NCBI GenBank assembly: GCA_949987565.1
Contig: OX465118.1
Span: 1,864,538 to 1,928,537, forward strand
From: Luidia sarsii
Lineage: Eukaryota > Echinodermata > Asteroidea > Paxillosida > Luidiidae
Length of the DNA stretch: 64,000 bases
Direction of reading: 5' to 3'
Shown here: piece by piece, positions 21,301-30,779 of the stretch
How the letters are laid out: each line of letters begins with the position of its first letter
Numbering within the stretch: position 1 is the first letter of the stretch
The notes under the pieces: model-generated
What the model was told of the DNA's origin: nothing
What the model saw: only the letters and a program-made list of their open reading frames with translations
The model's database searches: none
Made by a program: the position numbers and the translations under genes

Positions 21301-22476
21301 CAATTTTCAATATTGTGGGACCTTTACTGTGCATGCTTGAGGGATAGCATGCTACCACGGAAGACAGCATGTTGGCAAGTCGGAAACCACCAGATGGGGG
21401 CGTGGGGGGGGGGAAGAAATTAACCAGGCACCTTTCTTGTTGAGTCTGTCTGCCGGCCCTTGCTCAAAGATGGAGTGGGACTGGATCGTCTCCCCTCTGC
21501 CGCGCCCTCTGCCCCGTCCCCGACCTCCTCGCTCCCCACGCTCTGACCTCTGACCTCTGCCCTTGGGGGTGGAAGATGAAGCGGCTTCCTTGGCGAAGCT
21601 GGATTGATTGGATTACATTTTTTTTTCAGTCCATAGCTAATATACAGAAAAAGGTTGCAAACTGATTACTGCTTTCCTGAAAAAAAATCCCTGCCCTTCC
21701 CTTTGATCTTACTCTGGAATCTATCTGCCAGTCTGTCTGTCATCCATGTCCTAATCACTCTCTGTTCTTGTCCTTGTCATTCTGCCTTTGAGAAAGGCCC
21801 TACTGGGATCAAAGTATTACACCCTCCTTTTGATCCAGATTTTAAAGCAATGCAGAAAATGTCATGCACACTCCTGTTTGTCTTCAATGGCTCAAGAGCC
21901 AATTTCCATGTGCTTCCGTCCTAGCAGGCACTTTCTTTCAGTGAGCAGAGGGGGCTCAAGTTGCCAACCTCCCTGTGGTGAGTCTGGGTAACTGATCCGT
22001 CGGGCGAACGACTACAACCAGAGCCACAAGCAACTACTTACAAGTAACACCAGTGTGCAGTCCCATACGTGAGAAGTTCTAAAGACGTCAACACATTATT
22101 TCTGAGACTGAACTTGACTTACCTTTCCCTCTGCGACTTATCCTTCCTTCCAGCAACATTCAGGTTTGGCTTGAAGGCCCTCTACAAGTGACGACAAAAT
22201 TCCACATGTCATTTCATGGCTGAAAATGGCCAAGACGATTTTACTAGAGTGTAAATGGGAAAAAAGAGTACAGGGTTTAAGGAGTGTATAGTACATGGGT
22301 TTGCGTCCAGGGCTGACCTTTTGAACTCCGCCCAGGGTCAAGTCTCTGGCCGGTCGTAGCGAGGGTAGTCTGGTGCTCGGATTGACCGCACCGCCTCGCC
22401 GGCCGATCAGCCCTCTTGGCGTGGTTCCCTGACCCTCGCCTGAGGCAGGCTGCGTTGGCGTCTGGTTGTCGGACAT
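15352..22476 (-). CDS. POLR3D: DNA-directed RNA polymerase III subunit RPC4 (POLR3D), 8 coding exons
   Basis: Joining 22318-22476, 22123-22181, 21432-21598, 20528-20652, 19596-19755, 18218-18522, 17385-17531 and 15352-15477 gives 1248 nt, a 415-residue protein plus stop (human about 398). Every intron is GT-AG and phases agree. RPC4 pairs with RPC5 (POLR3E) as the TFIIF-like Pol III subcomplex for initiation and termination; it acts in the nucleus. Seen: RGLIGRR and RDLTLGGV (exon 1), KPNLNV (2), an RG-rich stretch then IQSHSIFEQGPA (3), acidic/basic linker (4), FVSDPEDED and KKEPK/KAEPK tracts (5), EGELLFFQLPDSLPGQP (6), LEVEL of conservation highest in exon 7 with KSGKTRLNLGNVTLDVAMGT, and GQVKHRVVCTPDFEALL (8). 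The Rpc4 domain spans about residues 280-410. The start at 22476 matches the family N-terminus. Exon 3 and 4 acceptors could shift by a few bases. Confidence 0.93.
15684..15976. mobile_element. MITE in POLR3D intron 7
   Basis: Imperfect terminal inverted repeats of about 24 bp (GCGACCAGGGCTCTATTTCAT against the complement of ATGAAACAGAGCTCAGGTGTCG) bound a 290-bp AT-rich core with no open frame. No clear target duplication was seen. Confidence 0.55.
16823..17245. repeat. 42-bp minisatellite in POLR3D intron 7, about 10 copies
   Basis: The unit runs GATCATCGGAAATGATCCTG then GATTTGAACCTGGGTCATCTGG. Part of it is self-complementary (GATCAT...ATGATC). One copy near 17083 lacks one base, which shifts the otherwise continuous frames; this argues against coding function. 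Confidence 0.9.
17615..18185. mobile_element. Probable foldback/MITE in POLR3D intron 6
   Basis: The stretch begins GGGTTGATTTCACTAACGCTTTGCGA and ends TTAGCAATGTTGTGTAGCGGG and CTCTATGAAATTGGGCCC, giving short imperfect inverted ends around AT-rich sequence. Internal segments (ACAATATTGG, CTGTGAACATTTC) also occur in inverted order. No protein is encoded. Confidence 0.45.
19088..19275. mobile_element. Pogo/Tigger-like MITE in POLR3D intron 5
   Basis: The ends CAGTGGAATGTCAC and the complement of GCGACGGTACACTG form an imperfect inverted repeat, with internal CGGCTATAACGGACATGACC and TGCTATAATGACCACTAT segments. The TATAACGA-type motifs resemble pogo-superfamily MITEs. No transposase frame. 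Confidence 0.4.
19885..20022. mobile_element. Solo arm of the AGGCCCAATACAACATTGGG element
   Basis: TTAA is followed by AGGCCCAATACAACATTGGG, then GATGTCCACA, TAATTTACACAGTTTG, GATGGTCATGATAGAATCCT and CATGTTGAAATCTTACG. The same arm is found at 38.5-38.75 kb and as both arms of 50650-51377. Confidence 0.65.
20022..20480. repeat. Higher-order repeat of about 158 bp built from GGGTCTTGGACC units
   Basis: Blocks beginning ACCAAAAGG/ACCAGAAGGTTCTAGGAACC start near 20022, 20180 and 20337. Each is made of about 15-bp variants of GGGTCTTGGACCTAGA, and the first two contain the palindrome around TTTTGGAGGTCCAAGACC. The third is partial. It lies in POLR3D intron 4; the open frame through it into exon 4 is intron read-through. 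Confidence 0.8.
20700..20895 (-). mobile_element. tRNA-derived SINE in POLR3D intron 3
   Basis: The head (20822-20893, minus) is a 72-nt tRNA-like unit with a perfect 7-bp acceptor stem (AGCTCGG/CCGAGCT) and perfect T stem (GCGGG TTCAAAT CCCGC). The anticodon stem does not pair, so it is not a working tRNA. The tail includes CATCAGGCATCGGGCAAAG and matches the copy at 58816-58990. It lies antisense-independent of splicing, between exons 3 and 4. Confidence 0.75.
21775..21835 (+). repeat. Fragment of the GAAACGTC repeat module in POLR3D intron 2
   Basis: CATTCTGCCTTTGAGAAAGG is followed by CCCTACTGGGATCAAAG, a diverged copy of the module whose hairpin is still recognisable. A similar fragment lies near 16729-16762 (TTTGAGAAAGGTCCTGCTGC). 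Confidence 0.55.
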
Positions 22477-22639
22477 GGTGCCGCACTGAAAAGGTCGGCA
22501 ACCCCTCGGTTGTTGTTGGGTTGGGCTCCACAGACGGCGCTTTTGGAGGAAAGACAAAAAATGAATGTGTTCAGATTTTGGCATCCAGGAGAATATCATT
22601 CAATGAGGGCTTTCCCTCGCGGGTGGAAAAATTAGCACT

Positions 22640-22935
22640 GCATGCTCTATGCTTGGATGGGATTTGAACCTGCTTCCTAGTGCAGCATCTTAAGGGCAAT
22701 TCCATGAAGAAGTGGACATGGCATCAAAATTTGAAATTGTATTTTCCGATATGAAATTTTGTGTAATAGTTCTAGGCAAGATGTATCAATGGTGAAAAAA
22801 TGGAGACTTGATAGACTTTCATCTTCATACAAGAGCCCATGGAGATGTGCTAAGCACCTATAAAGTATAACTTGTTTTATAACGAAACTAACCGTGGAAT
22901 TGCCCTTAACCACTTGACCACCGAGCTGGTTGACA
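22640..22935 (-). mobile_element. tRNA-derived SINE head split by a MITE
   Basis: Minus-strand tRNA-like sequence homologous to 20822-20893: its 3' half is at about 22650-22690 (GGGATTTGAACCTGC on plus) and its 5' half at 22906-22935 (TTAACCACTTGACCACCGAG). The two halves are separated by a 212-bp insert flanked by TTAA. Confidence 0.75.
22694..22905. mobile_element. 212-bp TTAA-target MITE nested in the SINE
   Basis: Terminal inverted repeats GGGCAATTCCATG and CGTGGAATTGCCC match at 12 of 13 positions. TTAA is present at both borders (22690-22693 and 22906-22909), while the uninterrupted SINE at 20822-20893 has a single TTAA at that point. This is the signature of piggyBac-type insertion. 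No transposase frame. Confidence 0.8.
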
Positions 22936-23146
22936 ATCTGTGGGATGGATTCCAATCTGTATACTGGCGGGTAGCACATTAAATCATAGATGGTATAATT
23001 GTCAATAAATGAACTTTGGTAATAATTAATGTGATTTTATGTGTGTTGAGGAGAATGAGGGTTTGCCTATTTTCCCAATAATACTTTTAAATTACTATTA
23101 CTAGTAGTATAGGCTATAGCTAATACTATTACTAATTAGTAATGTG

Positions 23147-23251
23147 ATATACAAAAATGTTGCAAACTGCTTACTGACTAAAATTACCAAAATGTAAATC
23201 TAAAATTTAGTGGGCCTGACGTTTCGATCCTAGCAGGACCTTTCTCAAAGG
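23147..23251 (-). repeat. GAAACGTC repeat module with full tail
   Basis: Starts ATATACAAAAATGTTGCAAA, then GCTTACTGACTAAAATTACC, TTTAGTGGGCCTGACG and TTTCGATCCTAGCAGGACC, ending CTCAAAGG. Single minus-oriented copy, interrupted or ended by the hAT-like element that follows. Confidence 0.75.
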
Positions 23252-23438
23252 CAGTGGCTGTTGTTACGGCAGTCGTCCGTGTGGTTCCCTGACTTGATTG
23301 TATTTCGTCAGCATTGCAGGCTGGTTGAACCAGTCTATTAGCTGATAGTCTGGTTCCAAGAGCTAAACATCCTGACAAATAGTAAAATACTGTGAAGTCA
23401 GGGAACCATACGGACGACTGCCGTAACAACAGCCACTG
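23252..23438. mobile_element. 187-bp MITE with long inverted repeats, hAT-like ends
   Basis: The ends CAGTGGCTGTTGTTACGGCA and TGCCGTAACAACAGCCACTG are inverted repeats; pairing continues for about 42 bp through GTCGTCCGTRTGGTTCCCTGAC. CAGTG termini are common in hAT elements. I could not see an 8-bp target duplication, so the superfamily is a guess. Confidence 0.65.
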
Positions 23439-23539
23439 CGTAAGTGCGTATTTAATCATTAATACTAATAATAATTAATATAGCCAATATTACATTGCTA
23501 TAAATTTGTATTATTACTATTACTTTACTAGCCTCAGGA

Positions 23540-23625
23540 TGTTACTTAGTTATACCATGGAGGAACTTATTCCTCCATGGTTATACCATGGAGGAATCCT
23601 TATTCCTCCATGGTCCCACTTACTG
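23540..23625. repeat. Short palindromes built on CCATGGAGGAA
   Basis: CCATGGAGGAA and TTCCTCCATGG alternate three times (TTATTCCTCCATGG repeated), able to form small hairpins. A related piece sits near 54504-54525. Confidence 0.6.
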
Positions 23626-24369
23626 GGCCGCTAGCCCTGGAGGCAATCTCAAAATACGTTTTTTAAGGGGAGTCCTAGTCATAGTCCTAGTGCCTTTAGT
23701 GGCCCAGTATGTGGGACTAAGTTCTGACCATTATCTACGTAACTTAGTATAATACTAGTAACTTACCTCAGTCAGACACTGTACGTAGATGTAGACCGAC
23801 TGTAGACAGTCTTAGAACGTGAACGACGGCATGCCCGGTCTCGATCTCCGTAAGTCACTGTGTGCTACCCATGGTGCTACACAGGGGTGCGGGTGACAAC
23901 TACGTACTGCACTGTTGTTAGGAAGCTAGTATCGACAGACAATCCACAAATGATGACTATTTTGTCGAGTTGAAGTTTCAGCACCCAGGGGCGACGGGAA
24001 AAGCATTCCTGGAAGTGAAATTTGGACCCAAATCCCCCGTGCAGTCCTACCGGCCATGTACTGAGTAACTGGCTCAACGCACGGCACTCTACCAGACTGA
24101 ACCTAGCCCTAAATTTGGGCCTGAATTTCGGCTGGCCGGAATTTCACTGCACGTAAACTGCTACGGTGTCCCATGTATGACACATTATATTTTAATTGTG
24201 TTTTTGCTTGTTTAAAAATAAAAATAAGAGCAAGACTTGGTTGCAACGTTATGGTAGCATTATATTACACATAAAAAACTTAAATTTATCATTTATTTTT
24301 CCAAAACTTAATTTGTTGACACAAAAGTGAAAAATACTGGAATCAACTTGGAATGAAACCTATTTCGAA

Positions 24370-24910
24370 AACTAAACATAAATTATGAAAAAGTGATTGT
24401 ACTCTCGGCATTTTACTAAATTTTTGGAATTTGGTATCATCTGAAAGAGTACAAAATTCTACAGAAGATATAGCTTACCCCAACTTTCATAGTCCAGCCG
24501 ATCGTCCAGCCTGACAAATTTAGCATTGACCAAAATACACTTTCGCTCAGAAACTCATTATACGCTGCTAGTCATTTTACTGAAGACCCAAAATAGGCCT
24601 ACTTCTTATTTGGAAAAGTGGATGTACCCTCGGTATTTCATCTGAAAGAGTACAAAATTCTACAGAGGATATAGCTTACCCCAACTTTCATAGTCCGGCC
24701 AGACGATCTTCCAGCCTGACAAATTTAACATTGACCAAAATACACTTTCGCTCAGAAACTCATTATACGCTGCTAGTCATTTTAAAGGAAACCCAAAATA
24801 TTCCTCATTTGAAAAAGTGATTGTACCCTCGGCATTTTACTAAAATCAGTTGAATTTGATATCATCTGAAAGAGTACGAAATACTACAGAGGATATACTG
24901 TACATGTAAT
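24370..24910. repeat. Three direct repeats, about 200-225 bp each
   Basis: TCATCTGAAAGAGTACAAAA recurs at about 24437, 24638 and 24862; between them are shared segments GATATAGCTTACCCCAACTT, TTTCATAGTCC and CAGAAACTCATTATACGCTG. The third copy is incomplete. No coding potential. Confidence 0.75.
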
Positions 24911-25218
24911 CAGATTACGATACACACGGCAGCAGATTCTGCAGTGACTCCAGGACCCAAAGGTGGATAATTTACCATGATTTTACTACGCTCTTCTACA
25001 CCACACATGTCAGGACTAAAATAGTTCCTATTACAGTGTACGATGGTTGAGGGTAAAACTCGGGTTTGCAAAGGAATTGCCTAGTACATACGAAACAAAA
25101 GTAAACACAATGAAAAGTATGTACTAAGAATACAACATTTAAAACGCTACGTCTGTCAAAATTGAGGCAATTTGTCGGGCCTTATTGTGCGTTGGTCAAT
25201 TTGTGAAGGGGCGGACGA

Positions 25219-25515
25219 GACCGATATGAGCGACCCTACCACACAACAGACAGACAAATGCAGACGAAACCAAAGTGAGCGACCCTTCAACAGAACAGAC
25301 AGACAGATGCAGACGAAACCAAAGTGAGCGACCCTTCCACACAACAGACAGACAAATGCAGACGAAACCAAAGTGAGCGACCCTTCCACACAACAGACAG
25401 ACAAATGCAGACGAAACCAAAGTGAGCGACCCTTCCACACAACAGACAGACAAATGCAGACGAAACCAAAGTGAGCACCCCCCCCCCCCCGACAGAAAAG
25501 ACAGACAAATGCAAT
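25219..25515. repeat. 49-bp minisatellite, about 5.5 copies
   Basis: GCAGACGAAACC recurs at 25260, 25309, 25358, 25407 and 25456, exactly 49 bp apart. The unit includes AAAGTGAGCGACCCTTCCAC and ACAACAGACAGACAAAT. Because 49 is not a multiple of three, the same peptide appears in all three minus frames in turn. Confidence 0.9.
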
Positions 25516-25519
25516 TGGC

Positions 25520-26645
25520 TGTAGCACTATCATGTCTCACCTAGGTGAGCAATCCCTCAACAAACAGAGTAACTGGCCTATTGGGGACATTATTTTGGGG
25601 TACATGCTATTATCAAAATAGAAGGCTCTTTTGAAAAAAATTCTAGAGCAATTACATTTGGTCCCCTACATTTAGGCATTAATGTTTGAATTTCAAAGTA
25701 GTTTTTGCATTCTCAACAAGATTTAAACTTAAAGAAAGCAAAAGGGATGTTGGGTGGAACAGCCGATTACGCACAAAGGCACGATGCAACTTATTAAAGG
25801 CCTTTTTTGAAGAGGGTCACAAAATTTGTGCACCACTTCTAATTTAACTATTGGGAGGACAGGATTACATAAGGCTCTCATTACTTTGCAGATTTTCTTT
25901 AGCAACCATTGTTGAAGGAAGGGTTGAAGTATTTGCACCTCAAAGTATTATACATGGTGGCTAAATGGTGGCATTTCTGTATTCTTTTCGAAAATTCTCA
26001 GATCCCCGGATAGCTTCCAGCAAAAATAATTGACAAGGTGAACAAAGAGACAGAAATAGCCGCGTGACCTATACTCCATCTTGGTTTCTTTTATTCTTTT
26101 TCTTAATGTTACTCCAAACTAAAAAAAAAAATAGATATATTTTCGAAGCATGTAGAAAAAAAGGACAGCACACCTTATTAAAATTCATTAAAATCTTGAT
26201 GATCTTCACTTCAAAAATAGAAAGCTACTTGAAATAAAGCAAAGCTTGCCTTGTACATCATGTTTAAAGAGTTGCACTGTGTAAAATAATGTACAACATG
26301 TAGCCTCAATTTGCATAGAAATGCCAAAGGTAATTGCCACTTCCATATTTGTTTTTAGTTTGTCAATTGCTACAAAAAAAAGTGATGTACATAATCCAAA
26401 CACATTTATTTCCAAATCCAACAAATGGTTGACATTGAAGTTCATACACTGGTTATTTTAAGAATCAGTTCAGAAGTAAGGTGTGTGTTATCTTTGCTCA
26501 ACCCTACATTTGTTTTCCATACAGACAATCGGGCAAAGCACTGTGAATAAACTGCTTACAGCTTACATTCACACTGAGGCAGATCATAATATCCATCGAT
26601 TGATCACGGCATTCGCTGAACGACATTATATTTGACTCCATCACC
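25520..26645. other. Intergenic, nothing recognised
   Basis: AT-rich sequence with no supportable gene, repeat or RNA. Confidence 0.4.
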
Positions 26646-26649
26646 TTGA

Positions 26650-26762
26650 CCAGTGTGGGAGTCAATTGGATAAGACATTTGCGCATTAAAGTAGGGGTCA
26701 CTGGTTCAAATCCCAACGAATCTGCCTGTGGCATCAATTGGGTACAGCACTAAGTACATGCA
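26650..26762 (+). repeat. tRNA-like SINE remnant
   Basis: GAGTCAATTGGATAAGACA (A-box-like) is followed about 35 bp later by CACTGGTTCAAATCCCAA (B-box match GGTTCAAATCC) and a short tail. Stems pair poorly. Confidence 0.45.
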
Positions 26763-26764
26763 TG

Positions 26765-27310
26765 GTACTAACAACATGTACTAACAACATGACAGGCAGG
26801 GTAATGCATACAACCCCCTGAACATGTGCCTTACATAATGCAAAGATGGTTTAATTAAGGTTACTGGACATGTACTATTCATAACAAAGTAGAAATGCTC
26901 ACTTGGGACACAAATAAATCCTTTATACATTAAGTTAGGATAAAAAGAGGAACATTGCAATGCTGTATATCAATAAATGCTTTTCCTACGCGCACAGTTT
27001 GGATCACCACAAATAGAAAGATGCAACATCTCCAATATGGCAGTAGACAATGCTTACCAAGCTACTGCAAATGATTTGGCAGGACTTTGTAGACTTTGAG
27101 CTGCTTCAATGCTTCAATGTTAATGAAAACAAAATAATGCTTCAGTTGCAAAAGTAGCCTAAATACTGCAAAACTGGCAATCAATGATGTCATCAAATAT
27201 GCTATCCTGTTTGATTAAAGAAAATAAAATAAGCAAGATTCTTGTGATATATATTTTGTATAATCTGTTATAGGAAGGAAAGGGGTTGATTTTTTGCAAA
27301 ATCAGTATCA
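26765..27310. other. Intergenic, nothing recognised
   Basis: No supportable gene or repeat. Confidence 0.4.
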
Positions 27311-27329
27311 TTCAAATTTTATTCATACG

Positions 27330-27612
27330 GTTCAGGAGGGGTTGTGGTGACACCATTATGGTCTCTTTGAGAAGAGGTATGGTTCTGAAAAGAACCTGAG
27401 TGGTAACTCGACGTTCCGGCCAGTATGCTCTGGCCGTCATCAGGAGAATGTCTTGTACTCGGTTGTAGAGCAGCTTATATTATAAGCCAGTATATGTTGC
27501 TAGGCCAGAGCATACTGGCCGGAACGTCGAGTTATAACTCAGGTTTTTTTTTTCCAGAACCACACCTCTTCCTAAAGGGTCACATACATGGTGTCACCGC
27601 AAACCCTCCTAT
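27330..27612. mobile_element. Foldback carrying a hammerhead-like core (possible retroelement LTR/retrozyme remnant)
   Basis: Two arms of about 110 bp are inverted: left GGTTGTGGTGACACCAT, GAAGAGGTATGGTTCTG, GTAACTCGACGTTCCGGCC; right has the complements around GGCCAGAGCATACTGGCC, GAACGTCGAGTT, CCAGAACCACACCTCTTC and GGTGTCACCGCAAACCC. A related end occurs near 57275. Comparable inverted arrangements are known for Penelope-like element terminal repeats, but no reverse transcriptase or GIY-YIG frame is present. Confidence 0.6.
27411..27443 (-). ncRNA. Hammerhead-ribozyme-like core
   Basis: Read on the minus strand: CTGATGA, then a perfect 7-bp stem CGGCCAG/CTGGCCG with loop AGCATA, then GAACGTC. 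This matches hammerhead order CUGAUGA - stem II - GAA. The usual GAAAC is GAAC here. A closed stem I was not found, so activity is uncertain. Confidence 0.5.
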
Positions 27613-27619
27613 ATTGTTT

Positions 27620-28400
27620 CACCCACCTCGCAAAGCCTTAAGTCTTATTTAAACTTTACTTACTTTAATTCCTGTGGTGTTATTTCATAGAGAATTGAAT
27701 TGCAAATGTAAGTACTACCTTTCACAACTGTATGATTTCAGACTGAATCAAATCAAATATAGTCTTACCAGTATTCACACTGTATGCATACATAACTTGT
27801 ATGTTGCAGCATTATTGCTGAGTCATTCATTTGCCAATTCCTCTGATGACATCATTACTGTTTTAAGAACTGAGCTTCGTTTGGGTAGACTTGCTCAGTC
27901 CTTGAAAACTGTGACAACACGTACATATAAATATACAAGAAAAGGGTCTCTTAGAAAATGTCTAATTTACACCACACAAGAAAAATAGTTGTTTTTATAT
28001 AGGTTACAACACTGTGAAAATAGTGTCCATTACTTCTGAAAAGAGGTTGTACACATTTATTTTAGAAGCCCAAATGTGTTACACCTTATGGAACTAGAAA
28101 ATGCTGTACAAACAGAGAGGATATTTGCTATACATGCACTCATTACTTGGTGGCTTGTTATTTACTCCCGTGTATTTTTCTTAGACTTTCCCTTATAAAA
28201 ATAACTGAGTTTGGAAAAGAAAAGGAAAACTGTTATTGTATCTGATCTAAAGTCTACTTACAGGTCATAAGATGTGTGGAAAGTGGTGATGCTCATTGTA
28301 GGAAAGCTCTTATCTTGAGCATTCCATTACTATTCAAATATGTACCCGCATAAACAAAAAATGTGTTGCCATTTAAATTCATCATTTTGGTCATTGGGCA
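27620..28400. other. Intergenic, nothing recognised
   Basis: AT-rich sequence; the 104-codon plus frame at 27674-27988 has no recognisable domain. Confidence 0.35.
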
Positions 28401-28429
28401 GGAATGCCATTCTGGAGCAAAGAGAATCT

Positions 28430-28690
28430 GCATCCTAGACAATTATGGAGAGGGTCAAGAGTTGCAATGGAGCACAGAGAAAGGCCCTGGGGATTAGTGC
28501 AGGAAGTAACCCGAGGCATGCCCACAGGAAGGGGATGGAGACCGTGGATTTGGCCCTTGTATGGTACGGATGCATGGCATGGATGAATGGCATGGAGGAC
28601 AGGCTAGTCAGGCAGGAGGAAGCGATAAGTAGACGGGGAAGATACAAGTCAACTCTAGGGACAGGTCAGTTCATACCAGGGACTAACTTT
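28430..28690 (+). mobile_element. Possible LINE reverse-transcriptase C-terminal remnant
   Basis: The plus frame reads AQRKALGISAGSNPR, then DLALVWYGCMAWMNGMEDRLVRQEE. The VQRKALRI-like motif followed by a D/L-x-R-rich helix is typical downstream of non-LTR reverse transcriptase domains. The match is short and the frame ends at 28699, so this is tentative. Confidence 0.35.
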
Positions 28691-28699
28691 GAGACTTAA

Positions 28700-29440
28700 C
28701 TCGAAAGGGATAGCCTGACTGACAAAAGTTGTCGTTTGCACACATTTTTATCTTAGCACCTTGGGACTAAATTCGAGGCTAACCCGATTGAGTTAAGCCT
28801 TAGAAATAAGTGGGTCTAGTCCCAATCCCATACCCTGCGGGTGATCCTTTACAGCCCACCACCCACATCATTTGGACAAGGCTTACCCAGTTCCCATCCC
28901 ACACATCCAGTGTTGGTGGCCCCTAGTGGGTTGCGTAATCATCGGTGTTAGCGGTAGCGTATGGACATATGGTGATTTAAGCTACTCGAACTCTTGCTGA
29001 GAAAAACTAGTAACCACAAACTGACACTGAAGCCAGTCCCTCGTCTGAACAAAGCCGAAGACAGTGCACAACAAGATGGAGTGAAGTCAGACCTTATCCT
29101 ATGTGATAATGCTATGCCAAGCATCAACATTCAGAGCTATGGCTAAGGCTGAAGTCAGTGTGTCAAGGACATACACGGACATCCAAGAAACAAAGATCTA
29201 GACTAAGCTCCAGGCAACATAACTTGGACAATGCCTTAAAATGGCCAAACTAACACACCATACACTATGGTTGAATGTGTGATATTCAGTGGGCCAATCC
29301 CTAAAATGATAAATACAAAATCTGACGTAGTCAAAAGCCATCATAAATTATGTTTCATATCACTGTATGATTCATGAAAAAAGAAGATAAACAAGTATGG
29401 AAAACTGTCTGGGAAATTGTCAACTCTTTGAATAATTGGC
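28700..29440. other. Intergenic, nothing recognised
   Basis: No supportable gene or repeat. Confidence 0.4.
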
Positions 29441-29589
29441 AAAGAAACTCTGACTGGACCGGGTTTTGAGCCAAAGACCTCAGTCTTAACGTACTAGTGC
29501 TATAACCACCTAAACTTTCCACTCCTTAGATCAGAAGCATTCAACAATAACAAACGTTTACACAAATAGTGAAGAAATGTTTGCACAAG

Positions 29590-29925
29590 AGACGGGTAAG
29601 GAAAACCATAGGTCTCCCGTTGTGTGATCCCCAAGTTGCTGTAGCCAGGTTTACAATAGTTTGTATCTGAATGAAAGCAGGGTTGTGATCTCTGGAGATA
29701 TACGGCAGTTAATGGTTGAATTGTTTCTGACTGGTGCCCCCATCCCGGCAAAGACTAGTCGACAAGTAGGGAAGGCCACAATCTAAGGGCTGGATAGCTC
29801 AGATGGTAAAGAGCGCTGGTACATGTACGTTAATCCAGAGGTCTCAGGTTCAAATCTCGGCCCAGTTAAAGCTTTCTTTACCATTTTTCAATTTGTTCAA
29901 AAGTTCCCAATAAATTTTCCTTCAT
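29590..29925 (+). mobile_element. Composite tRNA-derived SINE
   Basis: The 5' block has GTGTGATCCCCAAGTTGCTG, TAGCCAGGTTTACAA, GAGATATACGGCAGTTAATG and CCCGGCAAAGACTAGT. A tRNA-like head follows (about 29787-29870: TAGCTCAGATGG, CAGGTTCAAATCTCGG), then the TTTGTTCAAAAGTTCCC tail. A reverse copy of the head is at about 29450-29520. Confidence 0.75.
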
Positions 29926-30424
29926 CTGTTTGACAAAAACAATTAATAGACATCATCAGCTGCTTAATCACATCAGTCTGGTTCCGGAATCTCTCACTAT
30001 ACATGTACTCGATATTAATAGATACATACACAAACAACCTGATCACTGTTTACATGTAATTGGTAGCTTAGTGATAGGTAGCACTACATGTACTCCATTT
30101 TCCATGTGGTGAAATATTAGGTGAACTACATTTGGTTTCCCCTAAGCAGCATTAGCACATGTCACCATACAAGGCATGTTGTGACCTCCAGTCCACTACA
30201 GAGCAGATGATACTTAACCACTTACCGGTACACTTACACGTAGCAACGGGTCTACATGTACACGTAGCAACAGGCTGAATGTGCACGTAGCAACAGCCCT
30301 ACATGTAAACTGCCATAACTGCCAGACAGGCATTTTTTTTTTTAACAATGTGCCGTTTTCAAAACACACTAAACAATCAAAAATGATAAATACCTGAATC
30401 CTTTGTTTGTTTGACTTAAAATTG

Positions 30425-30765
30425 AAAAAGCTACCTCCACTTTGTGTGATCCCCGAGCTGCCGTAGCCAGGTTTACAACAATTGGTTGTTTGTATCAGAA
30501 TTAAAGCGGGGGTGTGCTCCCTGGAGATATACGGCAGTTAATGGTTGAATTGCTTCTGACTGGCACCCCCACCCCGGCAAAGACTAGTTCACTATTATGG
30601 AAGGCCACCATCTAAGAGCTGGATAGCTCAGATGGAAGAGCACTGGTATGTTAATCCAGAGGTCTCGGGTTCGAGTCCCGGTCCAGTCAAAGTTTTCTTG
30701 GCCAACTTTTTTAATTTGTTCAAAAGTTCCCATTCAGTTTTCCCTTTGTTTGTTTGACAATAAAT
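30425..30765 (+). mobile_element. Composite tRNA-derived SINE, best-preserved copy
   Basis: Same order as the previous copy. Its head (30616-30688) still folds as a near-complete cloverleaf: acceptor GAGCTGG/CCAGTC, D arm AGCTCAGATGGAAGAGC, anticodon arm CTGGTATGTTAATCCAG with loop triplet GTT (Asn-like), T arm CGGG TTCGAGT CCCG. The shared tail and multiple copies make it a SINE; a functional tRNA-Asn is unlikely but not excluded. Confidence 0.75.
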
Positions 30766-30779
30766 ACCTGCAAAATAAA

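Noticed and set aside
25156..25540. 125-codon minus frame with SSAFVCLLCGR repeats
   Set aside because: Produced by the 49-bp minisatellite; the same peptide appears in all three frames.
30616..30688. Functional tRNA-Asn(GTT)
   Set aside because: Although the cloverleaf is nearly complete, the same head plus tail is repeated across the window, so a SINE is the simpler reading.
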